Shown: one piece after another, positions 52,463 to 60,389 of the stretch
Position numbering within the stretch: position 1 is the first letter of the stretch
Layout: every line of letters starts with the position of its first letter
Source of the DNA: Agreia sp. VKM Ac-1783
GTDB taxonomy: Bacteria; Actinomycetota; Actinomycetes; Actinomycetales; Microbacteriaceae
Assembly: GCF_900177765.1 (NCBI RefSeq)
Contig: NZ_FXWI01000003.1
Location: forward strand, 372,001-436,000
Reading direction: 5' to 3'
DNA: 64,000 nucleotides
The notes under the pieces: model-generated
Seen by the model: only the letters and a program-made list of their open reading frames with translations
Database searches by the model: none
What the model was told of the DNA's origin: nothing
Made by a program: the position numbers and the translations under genes

Positions 52463-53386
52463 ATGTCCCGCTCAATCCTTTCCCGCCTCGGCGCGGGCGT
52501 CGTCGCAACGGCTCTCGTTGCCGGTGGCTCACTCCTCGTCGCCGGCCCGGCGTTCGCGGCAAACGATGTCGTCAACCCCAACTCCGTCGTCGAGAACACG
52601 TGGGGCGCCGATGGCTCCGTCACGGTTTCCGGCCAGGGCACTGCTGGTGACGAGCTGACGGTCGACATCGTCGACAGCGGCAACATCGGCACCGTCACGA
52701 AGAGCTACCTCTCCGCATCTGCCGTCACCGAGACCACCGTGCAGGCCGATGGCACCTACACCATCACCTTCTCGCTCGGCGATGCAACCACGTCTGACTT
52801 CTCGGCCTTCCCGCTGCTCGGTGAGACCCCGTTCGCTGCGATCGTCGACAACACGACCCAGGCCGCCCCGATCTTCCTTCCGATCGAGGTCACCGCGTTC
52901 GCTGTCGACCCCAACCCGACCACGACGATCGTTCCCACGTGCCTCACCGGTGCGCAGGCTCAGACCGACGGCATCGAGTTCGCGTCCACGGGCTTCGCTC
53001 AGTACGAAGACAACGTGACCTACTCGGTCAAGGACGCTGGCGGCACCGTCGTCGGAAACTCCACCGTTGCTGTTGACGGCACCGGCACCGCCCGCGACGC
53101 CATCCGCGTCTTCACCACCGTCAACGGCGTCGAGACCGGCCCGATTGCCGATGGCGTCTACTCGATCACCGTGACCAACGGCACCGTCGGATCGTTCGCA
53201 TTCGTCACCGTCGGCAACTGCGACGCTCCCGTTGCTCCTGCCGCCCCCGCCGCGGTTCCCGCCGCTCCGCAGCTGGCCAACACCGGTTCCTCTGACGCGG
53301 GCATCCTCGTCGGTGGCTCCGCTCTGCTGCTGCTCGTCGGTGCTGCCCTCGTGGTCGCCCGTCGTCGCCAGAACGCCGCTGCGTAA
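52463..53386 (+). CDS. Secreted surface protein with LAxTG-type sorting signal
   Basis: 307 residues. Signal peptide: 'RLGAGVVATALVAGGSLLVAG' ending 'PAFAAND'. The mature part is beta-rich Ig-like ('ADGSVTVSGQGTAGDELTVDI', 'VQADGTYTITFSLGDA', with a Cys pair 'PTCLTGAQ'/'VGNCDAP'). An Ala/Pro stretch leads to 'QLANTGSSDAG', then a membrane helix 'GILVGGSALLLLVGAALVVA' and basic end 'RRRQNAAA', the three-part sortase signal with an LAxTG motif characteristic of class E sortases of actinobacteria. A cell-wall-attached adhesin or coat protein is likely. AGGAGAACC ribosome site. Followed by a strong hairpin at 53417. Confidence 0.85.
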   Translation: MSRSILSRLGAGVVATALVAGGSLLVAGPAFAANDVVNPNSVVENTWGADGSVTVSGQGTAGDELTVDIVDSGNIGTVTKSYLSASAVTETTVQADGTYTITFSLGDATTSDFSAFPLLGETPFAAIVDNTTQAAPIFLPIEVTAFAVDPNPTTTIVPTCLTGAQAQTDGIEFASTGFAQYEDNVTYSVKDAGGTVVGNSTVAVDGTGTARDAIRVFTTVNGVETGPIADGVYSITVTNGTVGSFAFVTVGNCDAPVAPAAPAAVPAAPQLANTGSSDAGILVGGSALLLLVGAALVVARRRQNAAA

Positions 53387-53416
53387 CCTGCTTCACCAGC
53401 CGATCTGATCGGCACC

Positions 53417-53448
53417 CGAAGGGCCGAGACATCTGTCTCGGCCCTTCG
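53417..53448. terminator. Hairpin terminator after surface protein gene
   Basis: Perfect 15-bp stem (53417-53431 with 53434-53448, CGAAGGGCCGAGACA) and 2-nt gap, followed by TCGTTTC. Located 31 nt after the stop. Confidence 0.85.
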
Positions 53449-53481
53449 TCGTTTCATGGCATTTTCCGTAGAGTGAGCAGC

Positions 53482-55338
53482 ATGCGCCCGATCCTTCTGA
53501 CCGCACTCGTCGTCATCGGACTGGGATCGGCCGGTGTGGGCGGCGCCGCCTCGGGTGCCGCCGCAGCAGTCGCAGCCGCACCCGTCGCATCCGGTGTGTC
53601 GACGGGAGTCGACGACTTCTCGTTCTCGTCGTACGACGTCGACTTCTATCTCGACTCCGATAGCGAAGGGCGATCGACGCTGAAGACCGTCGAGACCTTC
53701 GTCGCCGAGTTTCCCGAGACCGATCAGAATCGGGGAATTCGCCGCGCGATCCCACTCGACTACGACGGCCACCCGACCGACGTCGACATCGAGAGCGTCG
53801 TCGATGAGAACGGAGATCCGCGCTCGTTCACGGCAGAGGAGAATGGCGACGGCGACTTTCTCGTCGTCACGGTGCGCGCCGACGAGTTCGTCCACGGAGC
53901 GCAGAGCTACACCTTCACCTACACGCAGCACAATGTCACGCGGCACGACGAGGCAACCGATGTCGACGAGTTCTACTGGGATTCGGTGGGGTTCGACTCG
54001 CTGCAGAGTTTCGGTTCCGCGACCGTGCGACTGCACGTGCCCGACCGCCTCGCGCAGTCGCTGACGGGCAAGGCGAGTTGCTACGCGGGGCTGTACGGAT
54101 CGACAACGGGGTGCCCCCTCGCCAGTGAGCAAGGCGACGGCGAGACGATCTTCACCGCGGGAGGCGTGCCTCTCGGCGCACACGAGAACGTGACCGTGGC
54201 CGTCGGCTTCGACCCCGCGACGTTCGTGCCCCGCGACGATTCGTATCTCGGCGCGTGGCAGGGATGGGCGCAGCTGGCAGCCGCGCTGCTGGCCGTCACC
54301 GGTGCTGTTCTCGCGATCATCTGGCGCACGACGGGGCTTCGGGATGCCCGCGGTCGGCCGACCATCATCGCCGAGTACACGCCGCCCGCGTCTGCCGACA
54401 TCTTCACCTCGTCTGTGATTCTGAAGCGCACGAACCGCGCCGCGGCATCCGGATTCGTCGCTCTGGCGGTGCGCGGAAACCTGCAGATCGTCGAGAAGCC
54501 GAGCGACTCGATGTGGTCGAAGAAGCCCGAGTACTGGCTGCACGGCGTGCACAGCGACGGACTGTCTACACAAGAGCTGGAGTTCTACCGGATGATCTTC
54601 GACGGAACGCCCGACAACCGGCGTGAACTGACAAAGAACGACACGGCACTCGCGACGGACGTTCAGAAGTTCATCAAGAAGGCGCGGTCGACGGCCGTGC
54701 GAGACGGCTTTTTCAAGAAAGGCACCTCTGGCCGGAGCCTGCTGCTCGCTCTGATGGTGTTCGCCGCCGGAGTGGCGACGATGGTCTTCGGCGCCATGCT
54801 GAACTCGGAGTCGCGGGGCGGATCACTGCCGTTCATTCCGATGGCCGTCGGAGCGCTCTGCGTCGCTATCTCGTGGCTCACCCTTTTCCGCACGCCTCTG
54901 ACGTCGTCGGGAGCCGAACTGCGGGACTATCTGAAAGGCATCCAGCTCTATCTGACCGTGGCCGAGGAGGAACGCTTTCGCATGCTGCAGAGCCCTGAAG
55001 GCGCACTCAAGACGCAGGGGGCTGCCTCGGACGGCGGCCAGATCGTCAAGATCTACGAGAAGCTGCTGCCGTTCGCCGTGCTGTGGGGCGTCGAAGACGA
55101 ATGGGCGAAGGTGCTCGGAACGTACTACGAAAGGACGCAGACTCAGCCGCACTGGTACGGGGGATCGACGAGTTTCAACGCCGCCTACTTCGCAGCCAGC
55201 GTGGGATCGTTCGCGGCGTCATCGGCCGCGGGCTATTCGGGCAGTTCCGCCAGCACGTCCTCATCGTCGAGCGGCGGATCCGGTGGCGGCGGTTTCTCTG
55301 GCGGAGGTGGTGGAGGCGGCGGAGTAGGCGGCGTATAG
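53482..55338 (+). CDS. DUF2207 domain membrane protein
   Basis: 618 residues. Signal peptide or anchor at the N-terminus ('ILLTALVVIGLGSAGVGGAASG'), then an extracellular DUF2207 domain ('SLDSDSEGRSTLKTVETFVAEFPE'-like strands, 'DEFVHGAQSYTFTYTQHNVTR'); one helix near residue 275, cytosolic segment with 'GFVALAVRGNLQIVEK', two helices near 420-470, and a Gly/Ser-rich end ('SGGGFSGGGG'). Found in many actinobacteria, function unknown. The ATG at 53482 lies 7 nt after TAGAGT; a GTG at 53473 is less likely. Confidence 0.86.
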   Translation: MRPILLTALVVIGLGSAGVGGAASGAAAAVAAAPVASGVSTGVDDFSFSSYDVDFYLDSDSEGRSTLKTVETFVAEFPETDQNRGIRRAIPLDYDGHPTDVDIESVVDENGDPRSFTAEENGDGDFLVVTVRADEFVHGAQSYTFTYTQHNVTRHDEATDVDEFYWDSVGFDSLQSFGSATVRLHVPDRLAQSLTGKASCYAGLYGSTTGCPLASEQGDGETIFTAGGVPLGAHENVTVAVGFDPATFVPRDDSYLGAWQGWAQLAAALLAVTGAVLAIIWRTTGLRDARGRPTIIAEYTPPASADIFTSSVILKRTNRAAASGFVALAVRGNLQIVEKPSDSMWSKKPEYWLHGVHSDGLSTQELEFYRMIFDGTPDNRRELTKNDTALATDVQKFIKKARSTAVRDGFFKKGTSGRSLLLALMVFAAGVATMVFGAMLNSESRGGSLPFIPMAVGALCVAISWLTLFRTPLTSSGAELRDYLKGIQLYLTVAEEERFRMLQSPEGALKTQGAASDGGQIVKIYEKLLPFAVLWGVEDEWAKVLGTYYERTQTQPHWYGGSTSFNAAYFAASVGSFAASSAAGYSGSSASTSSSSSGGSGGGGFSGGGGGGGGVGGV

Positions 55339-55403
55339 CTCGGGCCGTGCCTCGCCCTGTCCACCCCTAGCCAGGCGTCGTCGGTCCTCGTTAGCCTCGA
55401 GCA

Positions 55404-56207
55404 ATGACGAATTCTGCGAAGACCGCCGCCCGAACTGCCGAGAACTCTCGGGCGCTCGAGATCCTCGCACGCACGGGTTACGCCGTGCTCGGGCTCCTGC
55501 ACATTCTCATCGGCGCCATCGCCATCGGCCTCGTGGGCGGCTCGGGAGACTCTGCCGATCAGTCGGGCGCCCTCCGGGAGCTGTCGTCGAAGCCTGGTGG
55601 AATCGTGGTCATCTGGATCGTGGCGATCGGTCTGTTCGCTCTGACGCTGTGGCAGGTCGCGCAGATCTTCCTCCTCGATGAGCCCGATCCAAAGAAGAAG
55701 TGGGGCAGACGCGTCTCCGAACTCGGCAAGGGAATCGCCTACGGAGCCATCGGTGCCACTGCCCTCACGTTCGCGCTCGGCGGGTCATCAAGCTCGTCCG
55801 ACTCCAGCCAGAGCGTCAGCGCCAAGCTGCTCGCGAGCCCGGGAGGCGTCATCCTGCTCGTGATCGTCGGGCTCGTGGTGGCCGGCATCGGCGTCGCCTT
55901 CGTGGTGCAGGGGGTGCTCAAGAAGTTCGAGAAGCACCTGGTGATCCCTGCCGGTACGACCGGCAAGGTCGTGCGAGGCCTCGGCATCGCGGGCTACGTG
56001 GCCAAGGGCATCGCGCTGTTCGTCGTCGGAGTGCTGTTCGTGGTGGCGGCCGTGACCGCTGACCCGGAGAAAGCGTCGGGCCTCGACGGAGCGCTCAAGT
56101 CGCTCATCGACCTGCCCTTCGGAAAGGTGATCCTGGTGCTCGTGGGCGTCGGTCTCATCGCATACGGACTGTTTTGTGCGGCCAGAGCGCGCTGGGCGAA
56201 GCTCTAG
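55404..56207 (+). CDS. DUF1206 membrane protein
   Basis: 267 residues made of three similar two-helix units typical of DUF1206: first helices 'ARTGYAVLGLLHILIGAIAIGL', 'LGKGIAYGAIGATALTFAL' and 'GIAGYVAKGIALFVVGVLFVV', each followed by a second helix ('VVIWIVAIGLFALTLWQVAQ', 'VILLVIVGLVVAGIGVAFVV', 'VILVLVGVGLIAYGLFCAA'). The ATG at 55404 is 6 nt after TAGCCT, so leaderless. Function unknown; stress-linked membrane proteins of this type are widespread in actinobacteria. Confidence 0.9.
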   Translation: MTNSAKTAARTAENSRALEILARTGYAVLGLLHILIGAIAIGLVGGSGDSADQSGALRELSSKPGGIVVIWIVAIGLFALTLWQVAQIFLLDEPDPKKKWGRRVSELGKGIAYGAIGATALTFALGGSSSSSDSSQSVSAKLLASPGGVILLVIVGLVVAGIGVAFVVQGVLKKFEKHLVIPAGTTGKVVRGLGIAGYVAKGIALFVVGVLFVVAAVTADPEKASGLDGALKSLIDLPFGKVILVLVGVGLIAYGLFCAARARWAKL

Positions 56208-56231
56208 CGCGTCCCTCGGCGCTCCCGCTGT

Positions 56232-56303
56232 AGGTACCGCTGCGGACTGAAGGTACCGGCGCACCGGGGACAACAGTCTGCGGCGGGTACTACTGGTCAG
56301 CGC
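56232..56303. repeat. 72-bp direct repeat, left copy
   Basis: Identical in 71 of 72 positions to 57359-57430. It starts AGGTACCGCTGCGGACTGAA and ends CTACTGGTCAGCGC, contains GGTACC twice, and overlaps the last 7 nt of the AbiEi-like gene including its TGA. Confidence 0.92.
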
Positions 56304-57253
56304 GAGCACGGGAGTCCCGCCTCGAGCAGGATACGCCGGAGTTCACGTCGATTGTTGACCTCACCCGGGCTCCAGCGACTGACCCCGTTGCTTTGCGCTC
56401 GGAGATGGTCCTCGCGGATCTTCTCTTCAACGACAGCATCGCCGGGGGACATGCGATCGAGGTACTCGGACTTCAGATACTTGCCCCTTCCATCGAACTC
56501 TCCGATGCGCCTGAACTCGGGCCATTCGAAGTCGACGTAGTAGTAACCGCCCCGCGGGTTCACATGGCGAACCTGAAGCTCGGGCGAGGGAAAACCGAGT
56601 TCTGCGATGACGATCCGGCTATGCGTTTCGCCCGCGTTGTCTGCGCCCGACCGGCTGAACTGCACAGCTCGACGAGCGCGACTGTAGCCACGCACGGCCC
56701 CCAGAGCATCGACACTCTCGACGACCGCCGACTTCACCAGAGGCACGAACAGTGTGGATCTCTTCTTGTGCAGGGCGAAGTCGAGCGCCGTGACCGCGGT
56801 GACGAAGGGACTGACCCGCGCGAGGTCGATGAGGGTGCGCATGGGGCTCGTGACCAACAGCCCGCCGACCTCGAGAACGTCTCCGTCGGAAAGATGCTCC
56901 TTGTGCACGGTCACACCGTTCTTCGAGTGGGCACCCGAGCTCGGCGGCACGACCATATGAACTGTCGACGGCATCGAAGGGCGTATCGGCATGCCCCAGA
57001 AGACGGCGGCCGACAGATGGCCGATGATTGGCCGGATGCGCCGCGTCTCGACAATGGCGTGAATCTGGGCGAGGTGCCTGGCTCGTGGGGTCAGCGAATT
57101 CACCCGCTCTGTCTCTGCGTAAACACCTCTGTGCAACTGTGTCGACGTGCCAGATCGATGGTCGCGTCGCACTTGACGAGCTTCGCTGGCGGTGATCGAC
57201 GGGCTGGAGGTGAGGACAAGGCCGGTGCGCGCATCCCGGAGGTGTTCGTTCAT
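56297..57253 (-). CDS. AbiEi-like/DUF559-type protein (copy 2), flanked by direct repeats
   Basis: 318 residues from ATG 57253 ('MNEHLRDARTGLVL'). The N-terminal region includes 'ASEARQVRRDHRSGTSTQLHRGVY', the winged-helix/recognition block of AbiEi-like proteins, then 'IIGHLSAAVFWGMPI' (equivalent to the S-H-x-S/T-A-A motif of copy 1). The C-terminal part has 'GETHSRIVIAELGFPSPELQV', 'YYVDFEWPEFRRIGEFDGRGKY', an E...D-x-E-W...E-F-D-G series like VSR/DUF559 nuclease folds. Only distantly similar to 28786-29754. The gene is bracketed by a 72-bp direct repeat, so it behaves like an inserted cassette between the NagD-like and DUF1206 genes. Confidence 0.76.
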   Translation of the reverse strand: MNEHLRDARTGLVLTSSPSITASEARQVRRDHRSGTSTQLHRGVYAETERVNSLTPRARHLAQIHAIVETRRIRPIIGHLSAAVFWGMPIRPSMPSTVHMVVPPSSGAHSKNGVTVHKEHLSDGDVLEVGGLLVTSPMRTLIDLARVSPFVTAVTALDFALHKKRSTLFVPLVKSAVVESVDALGAVRGYSRARRAVQFSRSGADNAGETHSRIVIAELGFPSPELQVRHVNPRGGYYYVDFEWPEFRRIGEFDGRGKYLKSEYLDRMSPGDAVVEEKIREDHLRAQSNGVSRWSPGEVNNRRELRRILLEAGLPCSR

Positions 57254-57358
57254 GCGCTGAGACTGCCGCACTGACAGGGCCGAGAACGTCGTCTCATGGA
57301 ATCTGGGGACTACTCGGGCAACGCTGCGTACGGGCAGGAGTGGACTCACGTCAGCAGC

Positions 57359-57430
57359 AGGTACCGCTGCGGACTGAAGGTACCGGCGCACCGGGGACAA
57401 CAGTCCGCGGCGGGTACTACTGGTCAGCGC
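57359..57430. repeat. 72-bp direct repeat, right copy
   Basis: Partner of 56232-56303 (one T/C difference). It lies 17 nt beyond the stop of the NagD-like gene, between that gene and the AbiEi-like gene start. Confidence 0.92.
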
Positions 57431-57447
57431 TGCGGGGGCGCCGCCGG

Positions 57448-58248
57448 TCAGAGCTGGTCTGACTCGAAAGGTTCCTCGCGCAGCAGATCTTGCACGCCCG
57501 AGAGGATCTCGTCGGGGCGGAACGGGTACTTCTCGATCTCGGCCTGATCGCTGATGCCGGTGAGCACGAGGATCGTGTGCAGGCCCGCCTCGATGCCGGC
57601 GACCACATCCGTGTCCATGCGGTCGCCGATCATGCCCGTGTTCTCGGAGTGGGCGCCGATGCGGTTGAGCGCAGAACGGAACATCATCGGGTTGGGCTTG
57701 CCCACCACATAGGGCTCCATTCCCGTGGCCTTCGTGATGAGGGCGGCGACCGCCCCGGTGGCCGGCATCGGGCCCTCGGCACTCGGCCCCGTCGCATCCG
57801 GGTTCGTGACGATGAACCGCGCGCCCGCCGAGATCAGCCTGATCGCGCGGGTGATCGCCTCGAACGAGTAGTTGCGGGTCTCGCCGACGACCACGTAGTC
57901 GGGGTTCGTGTCGGTCATGATGAAGCCCGCCTCGTGCAGGGCGGTCGTGATGCCGGCCTCGCCGATGACGAAGGCGCTTCCACCGGGCATCTGCGACTTG
58001 AGGAAGCTCGCGGTGGCCAGCGCCGAGGTCCAGATGGCCTCTTCGGGCACCTCGAGACCGGATGCTCGCAGTCGGGCGCTCAGGTCGCGCGGCGTGTAGA
58101 TGGAGTTGTTGGTGAGTACCAGATAGGGCTTGCCCTCGTCGCGCCACTGCTGCAGCAGCTCCGCAGCGCCGGGAAGCGCCCGGTTCTCATGGACGAGGAC
58201 GCCGTCCATGTCGGTCAGCCAGCATTCGATCTCATCGCGTCGAGCCAT
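57448..58248 (-). CDS. HAD-IIA (NagD-like) phosphatase
   Basis: 266 residues. Motif I 'CWLTDMDGVLVHENRALPGA' (DxD with the IIA-type 'DGVL'), motif II 'YLVLTNNSIYTPRDL', cap domain with 'NPDYVVVGETRNYSFE', motif III Lys in 'YVVGKPNPMMFRSAL' and motif IV 'TGMIGDRMDTDVVAGIEAGL'. NagD-type enzymes dephosphorylate small metabolites such as phosphoglycolate or nucleotides; the exact substrate is unknown. ATG preceded by AAAGGACTC. Confidence 0.92.
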   Translation of the reverse strand: MARRDEIECWLTDMDGVLVHENRALPGAAELLQQWRDEGKPYLVLTNNSIYTPRDLSARLRASGLEVPEEAIWTSALATASFLKSQMPGGSAFVIGEAGITTALHEAGFIMTDTNPDYVVVGETRNYSFEAITRAIRLISAGARFIVTNPDATGPSAEGPMPATGAVAALITKATGMEPYVVGKPNPMMFRSALNRIGAHSENTGMIGDRMDTDVVAGIEAGLHTILVLTGISDQAEIEKYPFRPDEILSGVQDLLREEPFESDQL

Positions 58249-58305
58249 GGGAGAGTCCTTTCATAGCCTGCACCGCCCAGCCTAGCGGCGGCGGCTCCGC
58301 AGAAC

Positions 58306-59028
58306 TCAGGCCGGTGCCGAGATCCAGATCGACGACCCGCCGGATGCCGACACCGGCACGAGCGGGCCGCCGTCGGCATCCGATTCAGTCGCCCCGGCGA
58401 CCCGCACGATGAAGCCCGTCGATGCATCCCGTGACACCACCGACAGCGTCGTCGACGGACGGATTCCGGCGGCTGCGAGAGAGAGGAGCAGCGACGGATC
58501 TCTGTCGCTGATGCGCACGACCATGCCGGAGGTTCCGATGGCCGCCTGCGACAGCAGGAGGGCGGGGGAGCTCTCGACGCTGCCGTCCGCCGACGGAATG
58601 GGATCTCCGTGAGGGTCGCGGGTGGGATGACCCAGCCGCGAATCGATGGCGTCGAGGAGCCTGTCGCTGATGGAGTGCTCGAGGACCTCGGCCTCGTCGT
58701 GCACCTCGTGCCAGTCGTAGCCCATCTCGTCGACCAGCCAGGTCTCGATGAGGCGATGGCGCCGGATGACCCCCCGAGCTCGCGCGGTGCCCTCCGCAGT
58801 AAGGGTGAGCGGCTTGTACGGCTCGTAGTTCACGAGCCCCGCGGCGCTGAGCTTCTTCGCCATCTCGGTGACCGACGAGGGCGCGACACCCATGGTCGCC
58901 GCAAGCACCGACGGTGTCACGGGAGCGGACTGCCACTCGGTGTGGTGGTAGATCGTCTTGAGATAGTCCTCAGCTGCCGAGTCGGCGTTCGGCTGAGTTC
59001 GACGCGCGACGGGCTCGGGGATGCTCAT
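58306..59028 (-). CDS. mntR: Mn/Fe-dependent DtxR/MntR-family repressor
   Basis: 240 residues. An N-terminal winged helix ('AAEDYLKTIYHHTEWQ', 'PSVLAATMGVAPSSVTEMAKKLSAAGLVNYEPYK'), then the dimerisation/metal-binding domain ('RHRLIETWLVDEMGYDWHEVHDEAEVLEHSISDRLLDAID', with Glu, His and Asp ligands) and a C-terminal FeoA/SH3-like domain from about residue 150. It lies 32 nt downstream of mntH on the same strand, and the mntH promoter carries a palindrome of the DtxR/MntR type, so it probably senses Mn2+ and represses mntH. The gene name is by context; iron sensing cannot be excluded. Confidence 0.88.
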   Translation of the reverse strand: MSIPEPVARRTQPNADSAAEDYLKTIYHHTEWQSAPVTPSVLAATMGVAPSSVTEMAKKLSAAGLVNYEPYKPLTLTAEGTARARGVIRRHRLIETWLVDEMGYDWHEVHDEAEVLEHSISDRLLDAIDSRLGHPTRDPHGDPIPSADGSVESSPALLLSQAAIGTSGMVVRISDRDPSLLLSLAAAGIRPSTTLSVVSRDASTGFIVRVAGATESDADGGPLVPVSASGGSSIWISAPA

Positions 59029-59060
59029 GGTGACACCAGCTTAAGGCGAGGCGACCCGGC

Positions 59061-60314
59061 TCACGCGCCCGTGAAGATGAGCACCAGCAGTGTCACGTTG
59101 AGGGTCACGAGAAGCACGGAAGCGATGATTCCCGCCACGGTGGTGTGCCAACGGTTGGTGAACTCGCCCAGCAACTCCCGGCGCGAGGTCAGCCAGACGA
59201 GCGGAATGAGTGCGAACGGAATTCCGAACGAGAGCACAACCTGGCTGACGACGAGCGCCCATGTCGGGTCGACTCCCGCTCCCAGAATGACGAGCGCCGG
59301 GATGAGGGTGACGAGTCGACGCCACACGATCGGGATGCGCACCCGAAGCAGGCCATGCATGATCTCGGCCCCCGCATAGGCTCCGACCGAGGTCGAGGCG
59401 AGTCCGGATGCGAGCAGCCCGACCGCGAACAGGGTTGCGACGACGCCACCCATGGCCTGGCCGATGGCGGCGTGCGCACCCTCGAGAGTGTCGGTTCCGG
59501 CGACTCCCTGAAGAGAGGTGGCCGCGAGCAGCAGGATGGCGAGATTCACGGTTCCCGCTATGGCGAGGGCGATCGTGACGTCCCACCGCGTGGCGGTGAT
59601 GAGTCGTTTCGTGGTGTGGTCGGCGGCGCGCACCACGAAGCGGTCGCGCGTGAGGGCCGAATGGGCGTAGATGGCGTGGGGCATGATCGTGGCGCCGAGA
59701 ATGGATGCCGCGAGCAGTACCGACGACGGGCCCTCGAAGCGGGGCACGAGACCGCCGACGACAGAGGCCGCGTCTGGCGGGTTGATGACGACGCCCGCCG
59801 CGAACCCCACGGCGATGATCACGAGCATCGAGATGATGACGCGCTCGAAGGTCTTCTGCCGCCCCGACCCTTGAAGAACGAGCACAAGCATCGAGACGGT
59901 GCCGGTGATCACTCCGCCGAGCAGCAATGGAAGGTCGAAGAGCAGTGAGAGGGCGATCGCCCCACCGATGATCTCGGCGAGATCCGTCGCCATGGCCACC
60001 AGTTCGGCCTGCACCCAGAACAGTCGGCGACCCCAGAGCGAGCCGATGCGCTCTCCGAGCAGCTCGGGCAGGCTTTTGCCCGTCACGATGCCGAGCTTCG
60101 CCGACAGGTACTGGATGAGCCACGCCATGACGTTGCCCAGGACGACGATCCAGACGAGGAGAAATCCGAACGTCGCTCCGGCCGTCATGTTGCTGGCGAC
60201 ATTTCCCGGGTCGAGATAGGCGACGCCGGCGACAAGGGCCGGTCCGAGCAGCCAGACGAGATGGGAGCCACGGGGGGTTGCCGGCTTCGTCGCGGGCGGG
60301 GGAGCGTGGAGCAT
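59061..60314 (-). CDS. mntH: Mn2+/Fe2+ transporter, Nramp family
   Basis: 417 residues, 11 predicted helices. Helix 1 has the metal-site motif 'YLDPGNVASNMTAGA' (D-P-G-N) and helix 6 'IMPHAIYAHSALTRDR' (M-P-H variant of the Nramp signature). Proton-driven uptake of Mn2+ or Fe2+. The start at 60314 is chosen over an upstream in-frame start because a TACAGT -10 box (coding strand, 60321-60326) lies exactly 6 nt before it. It is upstream of mntR in a two-gene operon. Confidence 0.94.
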   Translation of the reverse strand: MLHAPPPATKPATPRGSHLVWLLGPALVAGVAYLDPGNVASNMTAGATFGFLLVWIVVLGNVMAWLIQYLSAKLGIVTGKSLPELLGERIGSLWGRRLFWVQAELVAMATDLAEIIGGAIALSLLFDLPLLLGGVITGTVSMLVLVLQGSGRQKTFERVIISMLVIIAVGFAAGVVINPPDAASVVGGLVPRFEGPSSVLLAASILGATIMPHAIYAHSALTRDRFVVRAADHTTKRLITATRWDVTIALAIAGTVNLAILLLAATSLQGVAGTDTLEGAHAAIGQAMGGVVATLFAVGLLASGLASTSVGAYAGAEIMHGLLRVRIPIVWRRLVTLIPALVILGAGVDPTWALVVSQVVLSFGIPFALIPLVWLTSRRELLGEFTNRWHTTVAGIIASVLLVTLNVTLLVLIFTGA

Positions 60315-60332
60315 GTGGACACTGTAGCGAAT

Positions 60333-60350
60333 TTTTAGGCGCACCTAAAA
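60333..60350. promoter_or_regulatory. MntR/DtxR-type operator over the mntH promoter
   Basis: TTTTAGG-CGCA-CCTAAAA, a perfect palindrome resembling DtxR-family boxes. It ends 6 bp before the -10 box of mntH (60321-60326), filling the -10/-35 region, so repressor binding would block polymerase. Confidence 0.8.
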
Positions 60351-60389
60351 GTGCCAATTCGGCGGAGGCGAGGCCGGTAGCCTGAGGGG

